Part shown: piece after piece, positions 11,560 through 23,400 of the stretch
Position numbering within the stretch: the first letter of the stretch is position 1
How the letters are laid out: every line of letters begins with the position of its first letter
Source: Trichobilharzia regenti
Taxonomy: Eukaryota; Platyhelminthes; Trematoda; Strigeidida; Schistosomatidae
Length of the DNA: 64,000 nt
Assembly: GCA_944472135.2 (NCBI GenBank)
Contig: OX235270.1
Location: forward strand, 74,099,168-74,163,167
Direction: 5' to 3'
Notes under the pieces: generated by a model
Told to the model about the DNA's origin: nothing
What the model saw: the letters and a program-made list of their open reading frames with translations, nothing else
Databases searched by the model: none
Made by a program: the position numbers and the translations under genes

Positions 11560-12440
11560 AAGGATATGTCTAAAATTTGCCTAGATAACTGAGTAGTATT
11601 TTGCCTGTCCATTGAATTCCAGAGAAGTAGGGGTGAAGAAAAAATTTTCTCTGCCCAAGCCTTTCTCACTCTAAATTCTATTGAGTAACACTAGAAATAA
11701 TCTCACTGGTAGTGTAAAGTTAGCTGTTGTTGTCACTGTGAGTTTTCTTTTCTTGATTTCTTTTGATAACGAGTCTGATGAAGTGAGAGAGATGTTTTCT
11801 ACACGTTTCGTTGATTCATGTGCCGTTGGCCTGGTTTATCACTAACTGCTAAACTTTTTGTCCCATTAAATTTGCTTCGCTTAATTGTCCAGTTGTTTTT
11901 AGGCATTACATACACTTATATTTCAAATATTTCCGATCTCCTTTCTTACATTACAACAAATAGAATGTAGAATAAAAGCTAGTAGCCAAGGAGCTTGATC
12001 TCAAAACCTGAATGCCACAGACTCGATTCTTGGTGGTACGGTGGGTGTGAACTACTGAAGAACTCAAAACTAGGATAAAATAGCCATCTAACTCCCCCAG
12101 GTTTTCAGTGATCTGTAAAATGATGTTGATTTGTGACTAAATCTACATTGAAAGTTATACATTAATGGGGTCATTATCAGCATACACTACATCAGACTCG
12201 TTATCAAAACAGCTCAAAACAAACACATTGATAATAACAACAAACGTGCATTTGAACTGAGATGATTTCTAGTGTAACTCAGTGGAATTTAGAGTGAAGG
12301 AGGTTTGTGCAGCTAGAGCTGTTTTCTCCACTTTTACTTCGACAACATTCAAAGGACAGAAAATACTGCTAAATTACATCGCAGAAGATAATGAAGTTAG
12401 GGTTGATGATATCCCCAATTTCGGTAATAAAGCAACCACA
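11560..12440. repeat. Long imperfect inverted repeat, about 230-bp arms
   Basis: The left arm (about 11560-11795) and right arm (about 12185-12440) are reverse complements with clear but imperfect matching. Anchors are a perfect 20-bp pair, TTTTGATAACGAGTCTGATG at 11761-11780 against its complement at 12190-12209. A second pair is 'cactctaaattctattgagt' (11667 on) against 12265-12300. Read outward, the arms encode related short peptides: minus strand ending at 11669 and plus strand from 12282, sharing an EFRV..../K..C.AE pattern. This suggests a duplicated coding relic of unknown type. Confidence 0.65.
12000..12120 (+). mobile_element. Decayed hammerhead SINE (family A) relic
   Basis: The text 'ggtgggtgtgaactactgaagaactcaaaactagg' followed by 'ctcccccaggttttcagtg' tracks the tRNA-end, hammerhead and downstream segments of the family with many changes. 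It lies in the loop of the larger inverted repeat. Confidence 0.55.
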
Positions 12441-12489
12441 ATAAACGCTTGTTACACATTTTCACAGGGACTAGAATAAATGAAGTTTC

Positions 12490-14435
12490 CTCAAGTACCA
12501 TTTCAATCTAATAAAATTATGGGAAATGCTTTGATTTTATATAGTGGCTGAAGAAAATAAAGATTGTGAAATGTAAAGAAACGACCTAAAACAGTGTTGA
12601 TCGCTGTGTGACCTGGGGTGAATGACCTTCTGTAGAAGTTTCACTTGTTGTGGCTTTCAGGTTTCTCACATTCATAGCGAGAAATTTCAGACGGGAGGAG
12701 TAAACACAAAGCTGGTGATGGAGGTAGCCATGTACGCGGTTCATGATGATAACCATAATACATTTTCCAGATAAATTTTAATGACCAATTAGCTTTTAAT
12801 TCCGAAATTTACCCCGTAATATTTGTTCTGGATAACAAGATATGATATTATGGATTGAATATCTAATTTTAATTTTCCTGAAATGTAAGGATGGTGGGCT
12901 ACTGCGGCTGACAGACGGTTGGATGGCCAACCAAGCTGTACAGATGATCAAATGTCTGGAAACCCTTTTTGAGGAAATCACGCCTGCAATGATATTTGCG
13001 TAAAATAAGATATTAGAGATAAAAATAATCGGTTTATAAATGTCGCAGCTTATAAAAAATAATAAGTCTTGTGTTTCTTTCCCTAGCAGCCACCTTTCAA
13101 GCAAAGTTACTTATGATGTGCTGTAACTATATGTCAAACTTCATAAAAACGTTTCGTAGATTTAGCCTAATTGTACAAATCTTTAAATGTTCCGAATTTT
13201 AATTCTATTAACTATTCTGGTTAGATTAAGACTGTTTTATTTCTTACATTTTCTTTTTGAATTCTGCATTTACCGAGGATAGCTGTTCTCTACGGTGTAA
13301 CAAAATTCCAGCTATTCATTACCAAAACAATTAGCCAAGGGATAATTTCATCTTCCCTACTTTTTAGGTTTTTTTCCTGTAAAAATGGTGTCATCTTGTA
13401 ACATCCTTTGTTTCATAAAAGAACTAATTTAATTATTTCACTTATCACTTTGTTTTGTATTAAAAATATTTGTAAAACAAAAGTTGCAAACAATAATTCA
13501 TTGATCAGTCATGATTTTTTGTACCACCAATATTATTTTTGTTTCACCGATATGGGAAGATTCAGTTAGCTTTCAGATGAAATATGTTGCTTTAATAATT
13601 TAGTCGTCTTTTATAAAATTAAAGCTTATACCGTGTTTCTCATTTGCACTATGCATTTGTCTTTTCTGTCATAGTGAAGACAGTTAGTAGTAAAGAAAGA
13701 AAACAAATTACTAGCATACAGAGAAGTTGATTTGAAGTAGTATTCAGGATGGCAACCAAGAGGATGTCGAAAGCTTTCATCACAAAATATTTAGTCTGAG
13801 GGACAAACTAAATTGCTAAAACAAAAACAGTCTCCATTTCGCTTTCGTTTTTGGCAGATGTACTACCAGTCACTAACTCAAGAAATGAGTGGAGCAACGG
13901 AAAAGCCTATTTTCTAAGATATATATTGAGTAAATTATCATTTTCGGTTACCAAAAGACTGAACATCTGTTCCAATAGGAGAAATATTTCAAAGTGTATG
14001 AAGTAAACAGTAATATGTAGTTTAATGATAATATGAGGTCAACTCTTTTCTTATGCACTTAAGTGAATAAGGCTTCTTGGTATACATAGACATAGTGAAG
14101 AAACTGGAAAAATAGACTTCCTGAGGACTCTTATACACTATCTGGTTGAATGGAAAAAGACTTGGAGGTTAAACATGGACATCATTACTTTTGTGTATGA
14201 TAAACAATAGGTATGAGTAGGCACAGGAAGATTCCTCTTATTTGTGCCTATAAGCACTGGTATAAATAACTAACTGTTAAATAACTTGTAAGAGAAGAGA
14301 TTGAGTTATGCCAGAAAGTCTCAACTTCTCACATAATATGTCGGAGGAAAAATTCATAAATCAACAAGATATGAAACGGCCAACAGAGATTTGAAGAGAA
14401 ACTGATGCCAAGACGAGAGGTATTCGATTTATAAG
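12490..14435. other. AT-rich stretch, nothing recognised
   Basis: No element termini or protein motifs were recognised. The 102-codon minus-strand frame at 12796-13104 has no family signature that I can see. Confidence 0.35.
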
Positions 14436-14439
14436 AATG

Positions 14440-15985
14440 ACAAAGTTCAAAGAAGAGTCTATTTTCAGCGAATTCATTCACTTAGCTGTACAATCGCATT
14501 TATTGTTATTTTGTGTATGTATGTGTGCACATTAGGATTGTCAAACAAAAATAAAAATTAGTTATTGTTACTGTTTACGTCATCAAAATGTTTCTAAAAT
14601 GTGATGAATAATCAAAATTTTAACTAGGGAATGTGGAGATCGGTAAGTATTGAAAAGGATTGCGTAATATGAAAGACATCCAAAAATAGGATGTTAATGA
14701 AAGAGCATGGAGACAAGTGTCCAAAATAGATTATGTAATAGGCAGAAAGAGAAAATAAAGGGTTTGTTCAGAAGGAGATGTTACTTAGATGTCACACAAA
14801 AATTCAAAAACCAAAAACATCACTAACAAAGCATGGGAACTTGGAATTATATCAAAGGCAGAAGGAAGGGGTGGAGAAGTTTCTTTCATGTCCGTAAATC
14901 AGGGTTTTCTATCCGGATCACTAGGGCTTCGACAATGCAAAGTACGTGGAAGCTTGCCGTCTCCAGGAAGCTTCTTCTCACCTTGTAGATGACTTCGAAC
15001 GAATTTTTCGTGCATAGGGAGTAACCAGTGTTGGCTATATCTCCCATCATAGCACTCTTTATTTTTCCACTGTCCTCTTTTCGTAGGAAATTAGTAGATA
15101 CACACAGAAGTGGTCACATGCGATGGTTAATCCTTGGAGTTGTCCAGGAACAGTTGGCGGCTTGAGAATACCAAACTAAATGCAGCAACGAAGAATGTTG
15201 TTTTCAGGGCGTTAGACATTCTTCTCTTTAGGATTTCAGCCAGAAGGTCGCCTTTGAATGCCACATTAAGGCATAGCGACTTCTTCGGGACAGAGATGGG
15301 TCTCTGTTTGTTAATTTTCAGCTTTATATGTTTATCTATAAAGCGTGGTGGTGGGGGGGGGAGGATAGCCATTCTCCTCTTCTAATGTTCTGGGGCTACA
15401 TATTCAGTGGATTCTTTTCGGAAGAGATATTATCCGGTTGGCTTGCTATTGATGGGTACCTAGCTGGCCGTTCCACATGGGCTTTCGATATATTCATCTC
15501 TCTAGGGTCCCAGTAGTCTTTCTTGTTAGTCAGACGTCCAGAAATGAGATTGTCTCTCTGAATTTTAAGTTCGACAGCTGGGTGGCAGCTATTGAAAACC
15601 TGAAGGACATTATTTAGGTCACAACTGTTATCACAGATGATAAAAGTGTCATCGACACATCTTTTGTATGGAAAGAAGTTGTCGACTGTCGGTTTCTACG
15701 AACCATTTTCCAAACTTGCCATGGAAATATCTACAAGTCATGGGCCTACAGGTGAGCCCATAGCCACACCATCTTGCTGTCTTAAAATAGTACCATAGAA
15801 TGTGAAGTGAACGTTCAAAGTGCATCTATGTAGAGATTCTTTTAATTTGGGTGTGTGTATTCCAATATTGAAATCGTTGTCATCTATGTACTTTCATAAG
15901 TAACAAATCGGGACACCTGTGAGGAGAGATTCGACAACGAATGATACCATGCGGTTGTCGTTCACTTTCCCATCTTTGATATTTA
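14440..15985 (-). mobile_element. Penelope-like element copy (RT palm to 3' UTR), inverted duplicate of the copy at 53.8-55.5 kb
   Basis: Reading the minus strand from 15985 down gives fragments of the RT (a MGSPVGP box interrupted by TGA near 15749, then YKRCVDDTF near 15640-15670 with both catalytic Asp present). These are followed by a proline-rich PPPPPRFIDKHIK stretch (15352 down), FKGDLLAEILKRRMSNALK, then a degraded GIY-YIG region and a 3' UTR to about 14440. The sequence closely matches 53.83-55.47 kb in the opposite orientation, including the UTR and the same in-frame TGA. Other frameshifts split the frame, so it is a dead copy. Confidence 0.85.
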
Positions 15986-15989
15986 CTCC

Positions 15990-16190
15990 GCATCACTCTG
16001 CCGTCAATATTATAGGAATCATAGGGCTAAATCAATCCACGCAAGTATTTTACGCATCTGAAACTAAAATCAACAATATGGCATTTGGACAGATTCATTT
16101 GAAGATTATTTAGATTGAACCCCTTGCTGACTTCATCAATACAGTCAAAAATATAATTTAGTGTTGACGGAAAATTTCATAAGCCACATG
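15990..16190 (-). pseudogene. CR1-type LINE reverse transcriptase fragment
   Basis: The minus strand encodes NNLQMNLSKCHIVDFSFR and then a NIDGRVM segment. This corresponds to 'NGLKLNPSKCQVVNFTFR' and 'LIDGTEVE' in the intact CR1 copy at 20.6-23.4 kb, the block just after the YADD box. It abuts the broken end of the PLE copy. Confidence 0.65.
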
Positions 16191-17089
16191 AGGAGACATT
16201 TTGAGTAAATAGTGACTCATTTATCTGAAGGGCTCAGCTACTCTTATTTGTTAGGCTGTTGTATTTATAAAGTATTTGTAAGTAAATTAACAGTATTTGA
16301 TTTCAAAGTTCTATGAAGTGAAAATAGGCAAGATATTTGAATGAATAAAAAAGAGACCTAATTATTATTCACCTACACGAAATTTTTTATGTGGTCACTT
16401 TATAATAAATAGTAGAGGATTCATATGTATTGAGTCGACTCACATTGACAAGATAATTCACACATGAATTATTTTTAAATTCTTGAAGACAGACAAATAT
16501 AATCAAATCCTATGACAGTTGTAGGATTCTTTTGTAAATATCCTGACAAGTGTGTGCAAAAATTTTTCTTAAAAATGACTTAATTGGAAAAGCGATTTGG
16601 TTCATTTATTTCTGATAATATGGTTGTCATTCCTATTCTCTTCACCACTTTAACTTCAAATATCTCCTTATGAATGATAAATAAGCGCATAGTTATGTAC
16701 TAGCAACTTTTAAGACCTTCTCATCTCTTTTTATATGAAACCAGGCCTCAATTAATTTTAGTTTGGAAAGTCAACTAACACTTGTGCTATGAAGTTATCC
16801 GAGCCAATGATTTTCGGAGTTTGTGAGACAGTTAAATTTTTTAACAAATAGCTAGAAAGATAATATTAAAAAAAAACTCGAAACTTCTGAGAAATATAGC
16901 ATTTTCAACTTTCACTACAACTCAGTGACCAGTCATTTGACTCACTTTCTGCAACAACAGAATTTTTTTCACTTTGTAAACTATGTCTAAGATACATCAT
17001 TTTGATGGATTAGGGTTCACATTTAATTTCACTGATAGTTGTTAGTGTAAACTCATGACTTATTTTACGGCTTAATTTAAGACGTAAAT

Positions 17090-17860
17090 GGTTTAAAATT
17101 ACATTCTACATTAAAAAATTAAGACAATCAGGTATCAACCAACCTTTAGTTTTGCAATTTTCAAACTCCTGTATTTTACCTATTGTACTCTATTGCTCTC
17201 CATTAATCTTTCTTGGGCTTCTCAAAAAAGACTATATCATATTACGAAGAGTATTAAATGCTGTGAGCAGGACTTGTTGTCTGCCACTGCGTGAGCTCGC
17301 CAATACTTTGGTCGAGAGACACATAAATTCCTGTGCAAAATGGGAAAAGGCTGTGCTGTCAGACCCTCTGCACCCTCTTTATTCACAACTATCCCCTTGT
17401 ATCTCATAAGGTTATATGCTCGTACCACTAAGTAGAGAAATTCTACAATACCCTATTTAGCCCGTACTTTATGTGATGAAGACTCCGTTAGACGTCAAAC
17501 ACATAAGTTACTATGTATTTAGCAAAGTGAATCAACCCTTTCATTGTTTCATATTTCTGTATTATATAATGTCATACTTTCTATCGTTGAATTATAACTT
17601 TGCTATTTTATTCAAGTTGTTATTACTATTAATACTACAATTTTATACTTTATGCATATTTTTCTCCGTACTGCATACAGTAATTTGCTATTTAGCTGTC
17701 ATAACAACGTTTTATTATTATTATGTGATGTTTATTTTAATTATTTTTTTTGTCTTTTTTGATATAATTAGATGCAATATTGTACTGAATGCTGAAAATT
17801 CCTTGCTGTATCACTAGTACTGTTTTTGGAATAAAGCAAATTATTATTATTATTAAAAAA
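17090..17860 (+). mobile_element. CR1-type LINE, 3' fragment (C-terminus and 3' end)
   Basis: The plus strand encodes KITFYIKKLRQSGIN, SCILPIVLYCSPLIF and LSDPLHPLYSQLSPCIS (17152-17409), aligning with residues 830-925 of the CR1 protein at 20.6 kb. A small deletion removes the SSGRTRSSYR equivalent at about 17409. A degraded RLYARTTK...NSTIPYLA follows. The 3' UTR ends at 17780-17860 with 'ttagatgcaatat...ggaataaagca' and an (ATT)n tail, the same terminus as at 23.7 and 32.7 kb. Confidence 0.85.
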
Positions 17861-17869
17861 GCATTGTCG

Positions 17870-19380
17870 AATTCGCCAAAGTTTATATCTCTCCGAAGAG
17901 ATACGTGAAGAAGGTGCAAAAGAGGTAATACAACAGACCACACTGGGAATAGGTTAACATCTTATAGAAGAAAAGTGACTCATACACTTGGAGTGAAGTT
18001 TGATACAATTCTGAATGTTGAAGGTTTACATCTCAATGGAATGTGTTAGTTCTGAAGAATTCCTCTGGTTAATAAGAACCCTTGTGTAATCTAGTTCATA
18101 AAAGTACGGTATAAAAAAGGGAAATATAGTTCAGACTGATTAGTCGCATAAGTTATGTACGCTTTATATGAGCAGATACAATGCTATTCTAACATTTCAG
18201 TCTTATGGATAACAGCCAAATTCAAAATTTGTGAAAAGAAGTGCCAACATAGCCTCTTTATAATACTTTTTACTTTTGAAATTTTCAGAAATTTATCGTG
18301 GATTTCACTGAGATTCACACAGAAACCCAAATACTGAATGAATGAAACGGTTTAACGTTTTAATCTAATGCCTTTTACCGTTAAAATTTACAACCAGTTC
18401 AAGTTTTGAAAGATATCATAAAGACAAGAAGAATCTCTGGGAAATAATTTTTTACTCAGCTAATCTGTTTGATGAACTCAGTGTAAAATGAGGAATTATT
18501 GTTTGCTTTTCAGTTAACAGGATAATTTTATCCGAATGATGAAATAGAGATGCTTGAGTCAAAATCCTTGTGAAGTTAAAACACTCACATACACAGAGAG
18601 AGAGAGAGAGAGAAAGAGAGAGACCAAAGCTATAAATACATTCACACGTACACTTGAGAAGGCAGGCAGGCAGTGATTAGGCAATTTAAATTCATTTTTT
18701 ACTTTTGTTCAAAAGAAACAAACAAGGTCATGGATATTTAATGAGGCATAAAAAGATGAAAAGTTGAAGTGAACGACAAAATTCTAAATGTGCGTATACA
18801 CAAGCTCAAGCACACGCTCACAAAACGCATATAAGTGAAACGCATTCATCATTAGAGAAGAAAGAAGAAGGAGAAAGGGAGGGAAAAGATACAAAAACAA
18901 TTAATTTATGCAAAGTTAAGTATTTCTACCATCATCTTAATCATCATCATCAGTAATAATAGTTTGATTTATAGTAGTAGTTCTTCACTTTTAACTTTAT
19001 GAAATATAGTTGCAATTATTATCACAGCAAAATTCACTTGCTTATGCAGTAATTTAATTTAAAATTTATTTTTCGGTAGACTTCTATGTTTACCAAGGGT
19101 AATTTTCTAGTTTGTAGGTTTTAGGGTGTAGAAAAATGTAAAGATTGTTCCTGCGTTTAAAGTGAACCTGCCAACCATAAGATGCCTTACTGGAGGATTA
19201 ATACGTATTTTGAATGCTAGATTTGATACTAGAAAAGGAACAACAACAAGAACGCGGGCGAATGCAATCGCCAAATCAAAGTTGTGAATAAATATCAGAA
19301 ATTTGATTTGTTTTTATTTATTTGTTTCATTCCGTTGAGTTATGAGGGAAATAAGCTTCAAGCTTTGAATTTCTAGTGAC
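17870..19380. other. AT-rich stretch with an (AG)n microsatellite
   Basis: Contains an (AG)n tract at 18595-18622 and short ATC repeats near 18931-18955. No genes were recognised. Confidence 0.45.
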
Positions 19381-19384
19381 AGTG

Positions 19385-19565
19385 CAGCTACATTATTAAA
19401 TGGTGGTCGGGTTTCTGTCCCATCAACATCCAACATTCCATCATTACTGGACTTGATACAGCCTAAGCGAGGTTTAGGAATACGTCAACTGGGAATCGAA
19501 GCCAGACCACATGGTTGGTTGGCGAGCATTCTGCCACTGAATCCCTGTTGCACCAATGCTTAGCC
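19385..19565 (-). mobile_element. tRNA-Gly(GCC)-like SINE (family E)
   Basis: On the minus strand 'ttcagtggcagaatgctcgcc' (19525-19545) resembles the 5' half of tRNA-Gly with a GCC anticodon. GGCTTCGATTCCC (19490-19502) serves as a B box. The acceptor stem cannot be closed and the sequence runs into a non-tRNA tail, so this is a tRNA-derived retroposon or tRNA pseudogene, not a working tRNA. Only one copy was noticed. Confidence 0.6.
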
Positions 19566-20062
19566 AGCCGTCCTATCATAGTCGAGTTTGTAATATCCAA
19601 TCTATGTATTACTGAATATTTGTGAAGCCCACTAATAATATTTCCATTTTTTTGCTTAAGAATCAGTCTTTATCTTGTCAATGAAACATTTATTTATATA
19701 AAAACAAAATATTTATTGATTTTGTCAAAAGGAAAGTATTTTCCCATTTAGGCTATTACTGACATTCAAAAATGGCTTGTACACATGTAGTACTTTTAAA
19801 CTTTATTCTAAGTGTACGCTTCTTCAGCTATTTTAAAAGAAATATGACTTTAATATAAGTTATCAGTTTCCTTTTACGAGATTATAAATAAAAAAGTATA
19901 CAGTCTCTACTTTATGCATTTTAATGCAATAAACATGTAGATATTAAAAATTTACAACCTTTTATAACTGAATCAAGTTTCTGAATCATCCAGACAAATA
20001 AAACTGACACTGAGGTTTCATTATGGGTAAATTTTTGTTTTGATAAAGTCTCACAGTGTTAT

Positions 20063-20096
20063 ACAGTAATGTTTACTGAGCAGTAAACATTACTGT
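20063..20096. repeat. Perfect 16-bp palindrome with 2-nt spacer
   Basis: ACAGTAATGTTTACTG at 20063-20078 is followed by AG and then its exact reverse complement at 20081-20096. It could extrude as a cruciform or be the joined ends of a small inverted-repeat transposon. No transposase is nearby. Confidence 0.9.
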
Positions 20097-20284
20097 AGAT
20101 AGATTTATTGAGACACTGTAAAGCCCATTCATTATACACTGTGGTGTATATGTCAGTTGGTTTAATCCAGTTTACAAATAATTCGTATTAAGACAACTTA
20201 AGAAACTACTCATCACTCAAAGAATGGATGGGTTTATATCTCAGCGTCTGCGCTATTCAGGGATACACTGACCATTTGACAACT

Positions 20285-20345
20285 GATGTGTTTCATAACC
20301 CAAACTAGGACGAAACAATTGTCTAGTTATTTTATTGATGTTTCA
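20285..20345 (+). mobile_element. Hammerhead SINE (family A) scrap
   Basis: The text 'aacccaaactaggacgaaacaattgtc' matches stem II, the GAAA box and stem III of the family. The tRNA-like head and the tail are missing. Confidence 0.5.
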
Positions 20346-20472
20346 CCTAAATCTTATTTGTGGTCAAATCTATCTTGAAACTATCGAACGCCAAGAAACA
20401 GAACTCCTGAATAAAAATAAGTCTTTGCATTGGGTTTGAAAAAAATATGAAATTTACAGTGATTCTGGATAG

Positions 20473-23400
20473 TATGCTGATTTTGCTTACCGTAATAACT
20501 ACTCACAGTCTGTGAGTAAGACCTTGGCGGCCTACTTAAATCTTGGGCTACCAATTACGTTAAACATTACAAATCATATTGCATCTAATTTCTCATTTCT
20601 AATTGATATTTTAATCAATAAATCTTATTCAAATATGACCTCAAATCGGATTATTTATTCTCGTGAATATCTAATATCTTTAAAACCTACTGATCTGCAA
20701 CTCCATAAAAAAGACAAGAAAAAGCATCATGCCGGCTGGCAGAGAGCATTAGAAAATACCCCTATTCAATTCATGACTGTTCCCGCAATTATGAGTACCA
20801 ATTGTCGCTCCCTGCCGGCTAAAATTAACTGTCTTCAATCGCTGGTGTCTTCCATTATATATCATAATACTGGGATCATATCACTTCAAGAAACATGGCT
20901 TCATGATCTATATGATGACATTGTAGTGTATCTAAATAATTTCAAACTATTCAGACAAGATTGGTGTAGTTCCAGGAAGAAACGCGGTGGCGGTGTCGCC
21001 ATCTTCATCAATTCACAATGGTGTACGTCTAATAATGTATGTTTCAAATTCTCTAGTGACAGTATTGACTGTCTCACCGTTAAGTGTCGACCTAAACATT
21101 TGTCAAAATACAACTACATTTACATCTCGAACATGTATATTGCTCCTGGATGCAACTCCACAGAATTATCTTTATTTGCGGATGAATTTACTTCCCTTGC
21201 TGCCACCTCCTTCGGAAATTCCTTGTCTATAGTTACTGGTGATTTTAATTCTAGTGATCACAGCTTCCTAATTTCACTTGGATACGATAATATTGTCAAC
21301 TTCCCGACTAGAATGGACAACACTCTTGATCTTGTGTTTACAAACGATGCAGGAATATTTGAAGCTCGAAAAAGAGCCCCACTACTAAATTCAGATCACT
21401 GTATCATAAGAATATTGCCCAAAGTATATGGAAAGCAGCACAAAAGGGTCTTCTCATACCTTGGAAAGAAAACACAACACAGATGTTATTCCCATGACAA
21501 CATACTGAACCTAAGGTCCATGTTAAAAGACACAAACTGGGATCTATTTACTGAACAAGCTCTTGATAACACAATTGCCAACATAACACATTATCTTAAT
21601 TTCTGTCTTGATGTTTGTTGTCCAAAAGAGACAATCTTCTTAAAATTCGATCGCTTCTCCTCTTCTCAACTCAAAAAGCTCCGCCGTGAAAAAGAAAGGT
21701 TGTTCAAAATGAAAAACAAATCTGGTGTTAAGAGAATGAACACTTTGATTAAGCTTGAATTACAAAGATTGAATGCTCTCTATAACCAGAAGTTTCTTTC
21801 ATGTAAATCCCCATCAAATATGTGGAAGTTATTAAAGGAAATCACAGGTGGTAAGCAAATGTTGAATGATATTTCTGTAGATGTTAACATGCTTAATGAA
21901 TCCTTCATATGTATCCCAGCAAATGTTATGATTCCTAACTCAAATAGTGTAAACAATGACTGCTTCTCATGCTTTAACACGAATGATGTCCTCAAGTGTC
22001 TTCAATCTCTCAAGCCTACTCAGTCCCTCGGTCCTGATGGTGTTCCTGCTGTTATCCTTAAGAAGTGTGCCGACATCTTGTGTTCCCCGCTAACTGACAT
22101 TTTCAACGAATCGTTTTCCAAAAGTATTATACCTGAATCATGGAAAAACATCAAGATCGTTCCAGTGCCTAAATCTACAAGTGGACCTAATGTTAAGTTT
22201 AGACCCATTTCAATTACCTCACCCTTTTTGAAAGTTATGGAAAGACTTATTTTACTTAATCTTGATCCCTCTTTAAAACCTTTCAACGACCCCAACCAGT
22301 TTGCTTATAAACATAGTAGGAGTACGTTAGATGCCGCTGTCGTCCTCCACCATAGCATAGTCTCTAGTTTAGATAAAGGAGCTAAATACGTTCGCTGTGC
22401 CTTCCTTGATTACACATCTGCATTTGACTCTGTTCCCAGGTCTCTCTTGCTAAGTAAGCTTGCTGCAACACAGGCTGAAAGCTGGACAAATAAGTGGTTG
22501 CATTCCTATTTTTCTGAAAGGAAGCAGTACACCGTCTACAATGGAAAATCCTCCACTACCTCACTTACTTTAGCTGGTGTTCCTCAAGGTGCTGTTCTTT
22601 CTCCCTTTCTGTTTTCGTTTTTCTTACATGACTTGCCTCATTCTGATGTAGCCACTTTTGTTAAATATGCCGATGACCTCTCGGTTTCTATGCCTGTCAA
22701 CTCTCAGTCAGATTGTTCCAAATTAAATAGCTTTCTGTCGGAAATTAGTCAGTGGTCCTCTTCAAACGGACTTAAGCTTAATCCGTCTAAATGTCAGGTA
22801 GTCAATTTCACTTTCAGACGTAAATGTGACCTACAGCAACTAGTTAGCTCACATGGCCCCACTCTCATTGACGGCACAGAGGTTGAAAATACATCTTATG
22901 TCAAGTACCTTGGGCTGAGTTTTTCCACCGATCTTTCCTGGTCTTCCCACATCTTGCTAGTTACTAGAAAGATGTTTCGCTTAACGTTCTACATTAGGAA
23001 ATTTAGGCAGTCTGGCATAAAGCAGTCTTTACTTTCTCAGTTTGTAAATTCTTGTATTCTACCCATCCTCCTTTACTGCTCCCCATTAGTCTTTCCTGGA
23101 CTACTTAAGAAAGACTTTGCTTCGCTGAGAAGGGCACTAAAAGCTGTTAGTAGGGCAAGTGGGATATCGTTAAACCAACTGGTGAACACTATTGTAGATA
23201 GACATATTATGTCATGTAAGAAACTAGCGAATACAATATTGTCGGACCCCGAGCATCCTCTCTATACGCATCTATCTCCTTGCATTTCATCTGGAAGAAC
23301 TAGAAGCAGCTATAGGAGGCTATATGCTAGGACTACCAAATACAAAAACTCCACAATACCATATCTGGCACAGCTGTTATGTGATGAGAAATCCGTTAGG

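Noticed and set aside
17473..17817. 114-codon plus-strand frame rich in Ile/Leu/Phe
   Set aside because: It lies in the AT-rich 3' UTR of the CR1 fragment, has no motif, and its composition is that expected of AT-rich noncoding DNA.
19485..19560. Functional tRNA-Gly gene on the minus strand
   Set aside because: A and B boxes are recognisable, but the acceptor and T stems do not close and a long tail follows, as in a tRNA-derived retroposon.
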